The notes beneath the pieces were generated by a model, which was not told the origin of the DNA, made no database searches, and saw only the letters and a program-made list of their open reading frames with translations. 12,435 nucleotides of DNA, taken from NCBI GenBank assembly GCA_002353835.1, contig DEKL01000031.1:1-12435 (forward strand). The letters are read 5' to 3'. The stretch comes from Alphaproteobacteria bacterium UBA2723 (GTDB lineage Bacteria; Pseudomonadota; Alphaproteobacteria; RF32; CAG-239). Of the stretch, positions 7,170 to 12,435 are shown piece by piece (within the stretch, counting starts at the first letter, position 1; each line of letters starts with the position of its first letter). A program made the position numbers and the translations under genes.

Positions 7170-9467
7170 TTATTTAGAGCCGAAACCGCCCAAAGTCTTT
7201 AAGAAAAACGAAACACCAAATTCATAATCGTCATCAAATGACGGATCATCATAATAACGTTTCTTTGCCGTAAAAGCTAACTGCAAACATTCATCTTCAT
7301 AAACTACCTGTCCGCCGTTTTCAATTTGCCCGCTGTCGTCATCAGATAAATCAATACGGTCATACACATTAACCGACCAATTCTTCGTCAACTTAGAAGA
7401 AACTCTGAAATAAACTTCTTTTCTTTCTTTCGTCTTATAATAAGAATTTTGGTTCGGTTCCAAGTAAATATATGAAGTATAAAACTTCAAAATATCTGCA
7501 CCGACTTGCGCACCTAATTCACTGTAACGCAACTCATAATTATCTTTATCTAAACGGAAACGATAGTTCAAATCCAAATATTTATTCGGCGAGGCATAAA
7601 TACGACCGACATAATCGGAAAATCTGTCCTCTTCATCCATGGCATCCATAAATGTACTGTCGGAAGACAATTTATATGTTTGCGCGATAAAAGCTGACGT
7701 ATGCCCCATAATATTACCGTAAGAATTCCAGTTAAAACCATAGCTGACACGACTGCCCGTATCATTACGGTCATAACCGGCATATCTGTCCAAACTTAAA
7801 ATATTGGCATCATCAAATTCTACATCAACACTATCCGAATTCGGAATTTTATATTTATGATTTTCCTGATCCGGTGCAAATGCTGCCACAACAACCGGTT
7901 CTAGGATTTGTCTGGTATCTTCTGTTGCCCGCACAAACGGTAAACGCCATTCAACACCGACCTGCGGGAAAACACGCGCCAAATTACCGTCAAAAGTTGA
8001 ATTCGGCTTATATCTGTAATCATCAATGTAATACATATCAGATTTTACGGAAGCAACAAACTTATATTGTTCACCATAGTTGCTGACATAAGGCAATTCC
8101 CAGGAATTTATCATCGTGGCACGATGAGCATTTTTTAACTCATCATCATCACGATAAACGGAAGCTTCACTTATATTTGTCTTAAAATATGAACCGTATT
8201 TATCCGGATCCGAAATATGCTCATATTCCATATACGGTGCTACAAGCGGAACCTCCTTGCCTTCTTTATCATAAAGTCTCTTCAATTGCAAACTGTTTAA
8301 TCTGTAATAATATCCTTCTATGGTTGCGTAATCCCGCCCTTCAAAACGTTCAAATGCAATTTTGGAAGTCAACCATGCATCATCTTCGGTACCGATTCCC
8401 ATGTCTTTCAAGTAAAAAACATCAGAAGCATAGTTAATATCTAAATGGCTGACCCAATAATCATTGATTTCATACCGCCCCTCTAGGAATAAATTACCTC
8501 TATGTCCCGGACGTTTATATTTCTGATACTTTTTGTTTTTATAATGCCCGTCATCTTTTAAGAACGAACCTTCGGCATTGATTTCTCCTTTATAAAAATA
8601 ATGCCGATATTGACCGTTTAACACAACATCTCTGTCAGACGTAAAATACGGAGACAAAATAAGGTCTGTCTGGTCTGAAATATCCCAAAAATAAACCGGC
8701 TGAATATATCGTCCCAAATAAGAAGAAGTACCAAATGAAGACATCAACAAGCCGGAACGACGTTTTACTTCCGGTGCCGGATGGCTTAAAAACGGCGTAT
8801 AGAAAACCGGAACATCCTTAATTCTTAAAACTGCATCATTGTAATTGATATTCTGCCCCTTGGCATCATAATTTACCTTGCGCGCATCAACCTGCCATAA
8901 CGGAGATTTACCCTCACACATATCGCACGCTGTATATGAAGCATGGCGCATTTGCTTATTGCTGTTCGGCTTTTTGGTAAAAGTGTCTGCCCAAATTCTG
9001 GATTCGTCACGCATAATAACTTTAACTTTATTAACATCCGCACGATTCATCTTATCGGTTAACGTAATACTATCGGTATAAAGAACACTGCCGTCCACGT
9101 CTTTAACCACAACATTACCTTCTGCCACAACTTTATCATTTTTTTGATCATACCACAAAGTATCGGAAACTAACGTCATCTTACCGCGAATAACCTCAAC
9201 ATTACCATTGGCTTTTATTATTTCGTTATCTTCATCTGTTTCCAACTCATCAGCAGAAAAATAAACTTCCTGCTTTTCCTCATTTTTTTTCTTTTTATCG
9301 TTAAGAGACGGCATAATATCCGTCATATTCCCCGGACGAAAATCTGCCTTTGGTGTTATGGCATTATCTTTGCGCACAATTGCTCCGGCATAAGGCTCAT
9401 TTGCCGCCTCTGCACTAATTGCCCCAAACAACACTGCCACCGCGGCAAGATAAAGACTACGCTTCAT
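7170..9467 (-). CDS. lptD: LPS-assembly outer membrane protein LptD
   Basis: LptD is the outer-membrane beta-barrel that, with LptE, inserts lipopolysaccharide into the outer leaflet. The 765 residues start with a signal peptide (hydrophobic 4-18, cleavage near AEAA at 19-22). After a Lys-rich linker comes the periplasmic OstA/LptA-like beta-jellyroll (about 67-165; YFSADELETD, ANGNVEVIRG, AEGNVVVKD). The barrel domain begins around 220 with VFYTPFLSHPAPEVKRRSG and ends in the typical FFLKTLGGFG terminus. Only three cysteines are present: Cys181 and Cys184 in a CDMC motif, and Cys727 near the end. This differs from the four cysteines that form the two inter-domain disulfides of E. coli LptD. 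ATG 9467 lies inside the end of lptF (11-bp overlap) with GGGAG upstream, so the two are translationally coupled. Confidence 0.95.
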   Translation of the reverse strand: MKRSLYLAAVAVLFGAISAEAANEPYAGAIVRKDNAITPKADFRPGNMTDIMPSLNDKKKKNEEKQEVYFSADELETDEDNEIIKANGNVEVIRGKMTLVSDTLWYDQKNDKVVAEGNVVVKDVDGSVLYTDSITLTDKMNRADVNKVKVIMRDESRIWADTFTKKPNSNKQMRHASYTACDMCEGKSPLWQVDARKVNYDAKGQNINYNDAVLRIKDVPVFYTPFLSHPAPEVKRRSGLLMSSFGTSSYLGRYIQPVYFWDISDQTDLILSPYFTSDRDVVLNGQYRHYFYKGEINAEGSFLKDDGHYKNKKYQKYKRPGHRGNLFLEGRYEINDYWVSHLDINYASDVFYLKDMGIGTEDDAWLTSKIAFERFEGRDYATIEGYYYRLNSLQLKRLYDKEGKEVPLVAPYMEYEHISDPDKYGSYFKTNISEASVYRDDDELKNAHRATMINSWELPYVSNYGEQYKFVASVKSDMYYIDDYRYKPNSTFDGNLARVFPQVGVEWRLPFVRATEDTRQILEPVVVAAFAPDQENHKYKIPNSDSVDVEFDDANILSLDRYAGYDRNDTGSRVSYGFNWNSYGNIMGHTSAFIAQTYKLSSDSTFMDAMDEEDRFSDYVGRIYASPNKYLDLNYRFRLDKDNYELRYSELGAQVGADILKFYTSYIYLEPNQNSYYKTKERKEVYFRVSSKLTKNWSVNVYDRIDLSDDDSGQIENGGQVVYEDECLQLAFTAKKRYYDDPSFDDDYEFGVSFFLKTLGGFGSK

Positions 9468-10578
9468 TTAAAGTCTCCCTTTTGTGTTTCTTTCTAAAGA
9501 CCGGTGTTTTAATTAACAAACCGCCGGTTATAATCAACGATAAGAAACAGTTAGCATACATTAAAAAAATAATCCACTCATATTTGCGAGCCATATTCGT
9601 AAAAACCATATCGGCAATCTGCACGGCAATCATTGCCAAGATGGAAATCATGATAACTTTTCCCTGTCCGCGCCGATTAAAATTAGCAATCAAAAGACCG
9701 GTGCAGGCAAGCAACGCAAAAATCAAATTAAAAAACGGCGCTAAAATACGTCTGTGTGCTTCAGCCTTAAAAGCACGGGCATCTTTTGCTGATGTCTCCG
9801 GATTTTTAGCCTCGGCAAACAACTCCGGTATGCTTCTCTCACGCACACCTTTGTCTTTTTTCTTAGCGACACTGATATCCCCGAAATCCACCACATAATC
9901 ATCAAACGTCATGGAAGAGAATTGTCCGGTCTGTTTATTCATAACCTGACGCGTTCCTTTTTCCAATAAGATTTTCGGACCCTCATTTGTGTATTCCAAT
10001 TTACCGCGCTCGGCAACGGTAACAACCTTTTCCTGTGGTTTCTTATAGTCGCTGACAAGAATACCTTGAACCGTACTTTCATCAAGAAACTTATCAACAA
10101 AAACCGTTGTGGTATCCTTAAATGTTGTAAAAGCACCCTCTCGCAACATCATTTTGGTAAAACTGTTTTTAACTTCAAATTCCAAATCACGAAATCTGTT
10201 TTCTGCGGCAGGAATAGCCCAATTCATCACAAAAACATTAAAAAGTGCCAAAATAATCCCCATAAACAAGGCGGCTCTGGCAATAACAAACGAACTGATA
10301 CCGACAGCCTTCATCACCACCAATTCGCTATCCATAATCAGCCGATTATAAACAAACATAACGGCAACAAAAAGAGCAATTGGCGACAAGATACTAAACA
10401 CACGCGGCATTAAAAGGGAAGTCATCTCCACAAACAGATAGACCGGCAACCCTTTATCCGTAACCATTTCTACAAACTTTAGCGATTGTGTCAGCCAAAG
10501 CATGGACATCAACGAAAGGGCAACCAGCAAGAAACCGATTAAAATCTGTTTTATAATATATCTGTCTAACTTTTTCAT
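9457..10578 (-). CDS. lptF: LPS export ABC transporter permease LptF (YjgP/YjgQ family)
   Basis: An inner-membrane permease subunit of the LptB2FG transporter that extracts lipopolysaccharide and feeds it to the periplasmic bridge. The 373 residues have six hydrophobic segments (about 8-30, 55-77, 98-120, 278-298, 308-328, 334-354), with a periplasmic beta-jellyroll between the third and fourth. The LTQSLKFVEM segment and LMDSELVVMKA-like coupling helix (IMDSELVVMKAVGIS, 81-95) are typical of LptF rather than LptG. The start is set at ATG 10578 (MKKLDRY), where family homology begins. A longer in-frame TTG at 10614 would fall upstream of the predicted transcription start. No clear Shine-Dalgarno sequence precedes the ATG. 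It overlaps lptD by 11 bp. lptG, normally the next gene, is missing at this locus. Confidence 0.92.
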   Translation of the reverse strand: MKKLDRYIIKQILIGFLLVALSLMSMLWLTQSLKFVEMVTDKGLPVYLFVEMTSLLMPRVFSILSPIALFVAVMFVYNRLIMDSELVVMKAVGISSFVIARAALFMGIILALFNVFVMNWAIPAAENRFRDLEFEVKNSFTKMMLREGAFTTFKDTTTVFVDKFLDESTVQGILVSDYKKPQEKVVTVAERGKLEYTNEGPKILLEKGTRQVMNKQTGQFSSMTFDDYVVDFGDISVAKKKDKGVRERSIPELFAEAKNPETSAKDARAFKAEAHRRILAPFFNLIFALLACTGLLIANFNRRGQGKVIMISILAMIAVQIADMVFTNMARKYEWIIFLMYANCFLSLIITGGLLIKTPVFRKKHKRETLNEA

Positions 10579-10600
10579 AGGTACGAAGTTAGCCCATAAA

Positions 10601-10629
10601 ATCTTATTTTTCAAACCTTATTTTTACAA
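10601..10629 (-). promoter_or_regulatory. Predicted promoter of the lptF-lptD-surA-rsmA-aaxBC operon
   Basis: On the minus strand a TTGTAA -35 box (complement of 10624-10629) and a TAAGAT -10 box (complement of 10601-10606) are 17 bases apart. Transcription would start near 10594, leaving a leader of only about 16 nt before ATG 10578, which fits the lack of a Shine-Dalgarno sequence there. The region is AT-rich, so chance matches are easy. Confidence 0.4.
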
Positions 10630-10643
10630 ATTCTACGTTTTAA

Positions 10644-10699
10644 AAAGCATTTTTTACATTTAAAACTCTTTGTTACAAACAATACGGTAAAAATGCTTT
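10644..10699. repeat. Imperfect inverted repeat upstream of lptF
   Basis: AAAGCATTTTTTAC (10644-10657) and GTAAAAATGCTTT (10687-10699) are inverted copies that differ by one T. They enclose a 29-nt spacer and lie between the grpE terminator and the lptF promoter. A shorter related GCGCATTT occurs at 10710-10717. It could be an operator, a second weak hairpin or a chance AT-rich palindrome. Confidence 0.4.
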
Positions 10700-10721
10700 A
10701 TCGCACAAGCGCATTTAACAT

Positions 10722-10748
10722 AAAAACTCTCCTTTGAGGAGAGTTTTT
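10722..10748. terminator. Intrinsic terminator downstream of grpE
   Basis: A perfect 11-bp inverted repeat: AAAAACTCTCC (10722-10732), 5-nt loop, GGAGAGTTTTT (10738-10748). On the minus strand this is a GC-containing stem followed by five U, which ends transcripts from grpE. The symmetric A/T flanks would let it act on the plus strand as well, although no plus-strand gene is seen reading into it. Confidence 0.88.
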
Positions 10749-10753
10749 GCAAT

Positions 10754-10858
10754 GGCTTTGAAGAAATGCCCTGCTTGAAGTGCCGCCGTGAGCGCAGTGT
10801 ACAAAGAATAGTACATAAGCGAACGCCGACACAATAATGAGGGCGTTTATGCAAAGCC
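10754..10858. other. Nested imperfect hairpin element in the grpE 3' flank
   Basis: About 105 nt, richer in GC than its surroundings, between the grpE stop (10874) and its terminator (10748). Three nested arms pair. The outer arm is GGCTTTG (10754-10760) with CAAAGCC (10852-10858). The middle arm is AAATGCCCT (10764-10772) with AGGGCGTTT (10840-10848), one pair being a T-G wobble. The inner arm is 10780-10802 with 10811-10832, closed by TGTAC/GTACA around an AAAGAATA loop, with several mismatches further out. The 9-bp direct repeat ACACAATAA occurs at 10829-10837 and 10860-10868. It has no start/stop arrangement suggesting a protein. It may be an interspersed palindromic repeat or a structured 3'-UTR RNA. 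Seen directly: the pairing. Inferred: any function. Confidence 0.5.
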
Positions 10859-10873
10859 CACACAATAAAAACT

Positions 10874-11425
10874 TTATTTTGCAACAATAACCATTGCTTC
10901 GCGAAGAATACGCTCATGTATGGTATACCCTGCCTGCAGTTCGGATAAGATGGTACCCGATTCGGCATCCGGACTATCAATTTCCTGAACAACGCGTTCA
11001 AAATTCGGGTCAAACTTTTCACCGATATGATTAAAGCGTTTAATACCAAACTTTTCAAAAACTTTTGTCAGTTCGTTTTGGGTTAATTCCACACCTTTAA
11101 GCAAATCTTTGCAGGAGTCCTTATTTTCGGACATAGCGGCAATAGCGCGCTCTAAATTATCTGCAACACCGAGCAACTCTTTAGCAAACGAAGAAATCGC
11201 AAATTTTATGGTCTTTTCATTTTCCGCCTGTGTACGTTTTTTCATATTATCCATTTCGGCATAAAGGCGGATATAATCATCTTTAAGTTTTGCAAAATCT
11301 TGTTCAAGTTTACTATCTTCGGCTGCAACTTCATCAGAAATTTCCTCGGCAGATTCTTCGGAAGTTTCTTCTTCGTTTAAATCTAGCGGTTCATCTTCAT
11401 CAATTTTATTATCTTTGGCGTCCAT
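10874..11425 (-). CDS. grpE: Nucleotide exchange factor GrpE
   Basis: GrpE is the dimeric cytoplasmic co-chaperone that releases ADP from DnaK during protein refolding. From ATG 11425 it has 183 residues, normal for the family. An acidic disordered N-terminus (1-38) precedes the long coiled-coil dimer helix (about 39-95; DYIRLYAEMDNMKKRTQAE). A short four-helix region follows, then the C-terminal beta-wing with the GrpE signature: FNHIGEKFDPNFERVVQEI (131-149) and the closing GYTIHERILREAMVIVAK. Two adjacent ATGs exist (11428 and 11425). The second is preferred because GAGGG (complement of 11431-11435) is five bases from it but only two from the first. A longer in-frame TTG start at 11521 is rejected. 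It is separated from its upstream neighbours by a terminator and has its own heat-shock-like promoter. dnaK/dnaJ are not in the window. Confidence 0.95.
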   Translation of the reverse strand: MDAKDNKIDEDEPLDLNEEETSEESAEEISDEVAAEDSKLEQDFAKLKDDYIRLYAEMDNMKKRTQAENEKTIKFAISSFAKELLGVADNLERAIAAMSENKDSCKDLLKGVELTQNELTKVFEKFGIKRFNHIGEKFDPNFERVVQEIDSPDAESGTILSELQAGYTIHERILREAMVIVAK

Positions 11426-11460
11426 CATAACCCTCTGTATAAAAAATCCATCTGTTTTAC

Positions 11461-11489
11461 ATTTAGGAATTAAAAAGCTTGAAGTCAAG
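11461..11489 (-). promoter_or_regulatory. Heat-shock (sigma-32 type) promoter candidate for grpE
   Basis: On the minus strand CTTG (complement of 11486-11489) is followed after 18 bases by CCTAAAT (complement of 11461-11467). The alphaproteobacterial heat-shock consensus is CTTG, 17-18 bases, CYTATNT; there is one mismatch in the -10 box. Transcription would start about 28 nt before ATG 11425. The -35 lies in the palindrome CTTGA-AG-TCAAG (11478-11489). A sigma-70 reading (TTGACT, 17 bases, TAAATG) is possible but weaker. Confidence 0.55.
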
Positions 11490-11514
11490 AACCGTTTACC
11501 ATAATTGCCCAAAT

Positions 11515-11545
11515 AAAACAAAAAAACAGCACCTATAAACTGTTT
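11515..11545 (-). terminator. Intrinsic terminator after the two small exported-protein genes
   Basis: Arms AAAACAG (11522-11528) and CTGTTTT (11539-11545) form a 7-bp stem with a 10-nt loop. On the minus strand it is followed at once by a U-rich tract (complement of 11515-11525). It sits 6 bp after the stop codon of the gene at 11551, whose transcripts it would end before the grpE promoter. Confidence 0.75.
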
Positions 11546-11550
11546 TATGC

Positions 11551-11901
11551 TTAATATTTATAGAGTTCATAAAGTCCCCAACCGAGGAGACCGCCCTCAA
11601 TCGCATAGATTAAGTTTTGGATTTGTTCATGGCTTTCATCATAAAAATCACCAAACGCTTGAGAACGCGCCCACGCATAATATTTAGGGTAATGAGAAAC
11701 AACAACTGGAGAAGACGTTACAATACGTGAATCATACCACCAATTAAGCGGTTCGGCAGATGTTTTATCTTCAGTAACGACAGCATCAATTTCTTGGCTG
11801 ACCGGCGCTGTCGTAATCATTTCAAGGTAGCTGTTGGCATAAGCTGACGGAAGCTCAATTAGGCTTAACAGAAAAAAGATTACACCAACAACTACTCTCA
11901 T
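11551..11901 (-). CDS. Small exported protein of unknown function
   Basis: I do not recognise this 116-residue protein. It has a clear signal peptide: Arg2, a hydrophobic core (3-15), and a likely cleavage at SAYA-NS (19-24). The mature part of about 94 residues is rich in Tyr, Trp and Ser, has no cysteine, and contains a WWYDSR patch (54-59) and an aromatic stretch YPKYYAWARS (71-80). It ends in a Gly-rich hydrophobic segment GGLLGWGLYELYKY (103-116) that could sit in or on a membrane. ATG 11901 is preceded by AGAGG at good spacing. It is 9 bp downstream of the histidine-tailed gene and followed by a terminator, so the two form one short operon and probably act in the same periplasmic or envelope process. 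Coding is supported by the signal peptide, ribosome binding site and tight spacing. Confidence 0.75.
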   Translation of the reverse strand: MRVVVGVIFFLLSLIELPSAYANSYLEMITTAPVSQEIDAVVTEDKTSAEPLNWWYDSRIVTSSPVVVSHYPKYYAWARSQAFGDFYDESHEQIQNLIYAIEGGLLGWGLYELYKY

Positions 11902-11910
11902 AAATTACCT

Positions 11911-12279
11911 CTATCTGTGATGATGTCCGCCATGATGATGTCCACCGCCGTGATGGTGTCCACCGTGGTGATGATGATGTCTGAAACCATCAATAAGCAG
12001 ACCGCCGACAACTGCCGTTGTTATACCGGCTGCCCATGCGGCATTTGTTGCCCTGCTATCGTAGTAATAACTGTTTTGAATAACCGGAGATTCGCGCACA
12101 ACCGTTACAGTCTGCATGGGTGCTGTTGTAACAACCGTTGGTTGCTCAACATATGTTGACGGACTTGTATACATTTGTCTGATAACATTACCATACGAAT
12201 CAATTACAACAATGGCTTCGGCTCTTGCCGCCGAACAAAAAGCAAATACAGCCACCAAACAGACAATTAACTTTTTCAT
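11911..12279 (-). CDS. Small exported protein with a histidine-rich C-terminal tail
   Basis: A 122-residue protein I cannot assign to a named family. Residues 1-20 are a standard signal peptide (MKKLIV, hydrophobic core, cleavage near ARA-EA). The mature region is Val/Thr/Ser-rich (21-75), followed by an Ala/Gly hydrophobic segment (about 79-98, AAWAAGITTAVVGGLL) that resembles a glycine-zipper helix. It then has a tail with 14 His in residues 101-121, in blocks of 5, 3, 3 and 3 separated by Gly. Such tails bind Ni, Zn or Cu in known metal-handling proteins, so envelope metal storage or buffering is possible, but that is inference. GAGGTG lies seven bases before ATG 12279. It is first in a two-gene operon with 11551-11901. 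The tail is encoded natively within this context and is not a cloning tag. Confidence 0.8.
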   Translation of the reverse strand: MKKLIVCLVAVFAFCSAARAEAIVVIDSYGNVIRQMYTSPSTYVEQPTVVTTAPMQTVTVVRESPVIQNSYYYDSRATNAAWAAGITTAVVGGLLIDGFRHHHHHGGHHHGGGHHHGGHHHR

Positions 12280-12299
12280 TTTTTCACCTCATATAAAAT

Positions 12300-12363
12300 T
12301 TAATAAACGAAGAAAATTTAATTTCAACACCTAATATAACGAGGGATAATTTTTTTTGTTCAA
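12300..12363 (-). promoter_or_regulatory. AT-rich leader with competing promoter candidates for the exported-protein operon
   Basis: Two minus-strand promoter readings compete. TTGAAA (complement of 12322-12327), 16 bases, TATTAA (complement of 12300-12305) is close to the gene. TTGAAC (complement of 12358-12363), 19 bases, TATATT (complement of 12333-12338) has a better -10 but long spacing. A further TAGAAT -10-like box lies at 12385-12390. I see no gene in 12280-12435. Confidence 0.3.
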
Positions 12364-12435
12364 ACTTTTTTTGCATAAAAATTTATTCTAGCAAAATTAG
12401 ACAAAAAAGAAGTTGACGTATTGCAGAAAATATGA

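Noticed and set aside
9419..9898. Plus-strand 159-residue open frame opposite lptF/lptD
   Set aside because: Antisense to the lptF C-terminal region with no family resemblance and no start context.
10579..10614. Extended lptF start at TTG 10614
   Set aside because: The added residues are outside the family domain, TTG is a weak start, and it would precede the predicted transcription start. ATG 10578 matches where family homology begins.
10660..11058. Minus-strand 132-residue open frame overlapping grpE
   Set aside because: Runs out of frame through grpE, the structured element and the terminator. The translation is Cys/Arg-rich noise, so the region is better described as a folded element.
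11478..11489. CTTGA-AG-TCAAG as a CIRCE (HrcA) operator
   Set aside because: CIRCE has 9-bp TTAGCACTC arms around a 9-bp spacer. This palindrome has different arms and a 2-bp spacer.
11426..11521. Extended grpE start at TTG 11521
   Set aside because: The added segment overlaps the promoter and the terminator T-tract and does not look like a GrpE N-terminus. GAGGG supports ATG 11425.
11917..11979. His tail as a cloning-vector tag or contamination
   Set aside because: Four His blocks separated by Gly lie in a natural gene with its own signal peptide, ribosome binding site and operon partner. No vector sequence is seen.
12413..12435. Plus-strand TTGACG as the -35 of a gene to the right
   Set aside because: The -10 would start at 12436, just outside the window, so it cannot be judged.
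1..12435. CRISPR arrays, tRNA/rRNA genes, insertion sequences, prophage or toxin-antitoxin genes
   Set aside because: I looked and saw no repeat-spacer pattern, cloverleaf, transposase or integrase motif.

Overview
This is an AT-rich piece of an alphaproteobacterial chromosome, read almost entirely on the minus strand. The assignment rests on gapR, a nucleoid protein family typical of Alphaproteobacteria, on an lptF-lptD-surA-rsmA cluster of the alphaproteobacterial kind, and on a grpE promoter resembling the alphaproteobacterial heat-shock consensus. The base composition, the small exported proteins and a Chlamydia-like arginine decarboxylase/antiporter pair suggest an uncultured, possibly host-associated lineage. 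The species cannot be named from this window.

Layout, with minus-strand genes listed from high to low coordinates. (1) 12435-11515: an AT-rich leader, then two small exported proteins of unknown function, the first ending in a 14-histidine tail, closed by a terminator. (2) 11489-10722: a heat-shock-like promoter, grpE, a roughly 105-nt nested imperfect hairpin in its 3' flank, and a strong hairpin terminator. (3) 10629-3097: a promoter, then lptF, lptD, surA, rsmA, aaxB and aaxC with overlaps or short gaps and no obvious terminator until a shared bidirectional one at 3045-3077. (4) gapR, the only plus-strand gene (2772-3020), converges on that terminator. (5) pyk and a membrane-anchored family 8 glycosyltransferase that runs off the left edge (2611-1).

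The central operon mixes outer-membrane biogenesis (LptF of the LPS export ABC transporter, the LptD translocon, the SurA chaperone) with ribosome maturation (RsmA). Its tail appears to be an arginine-to-agmatine module: a pyruvoyl-dependent arginine decarboxylase with a Thr52-Ser53 self-cleavage site, and an arginine/agmatine-type antiporter. The antiporter is out of frame with its own ATG and ribosome binding site. A -1 shift at a C5-T-A5 tract restores a complete 486-residue protein, so it is a decayed gene, a phase-variable gene, a programmed frameshift or a sequence error. The most unusual signals are this frameshift, the Chlamydia-like module attached to an Lpt operon, the structured grpE 3' element and the histidine-tailed exported protein.
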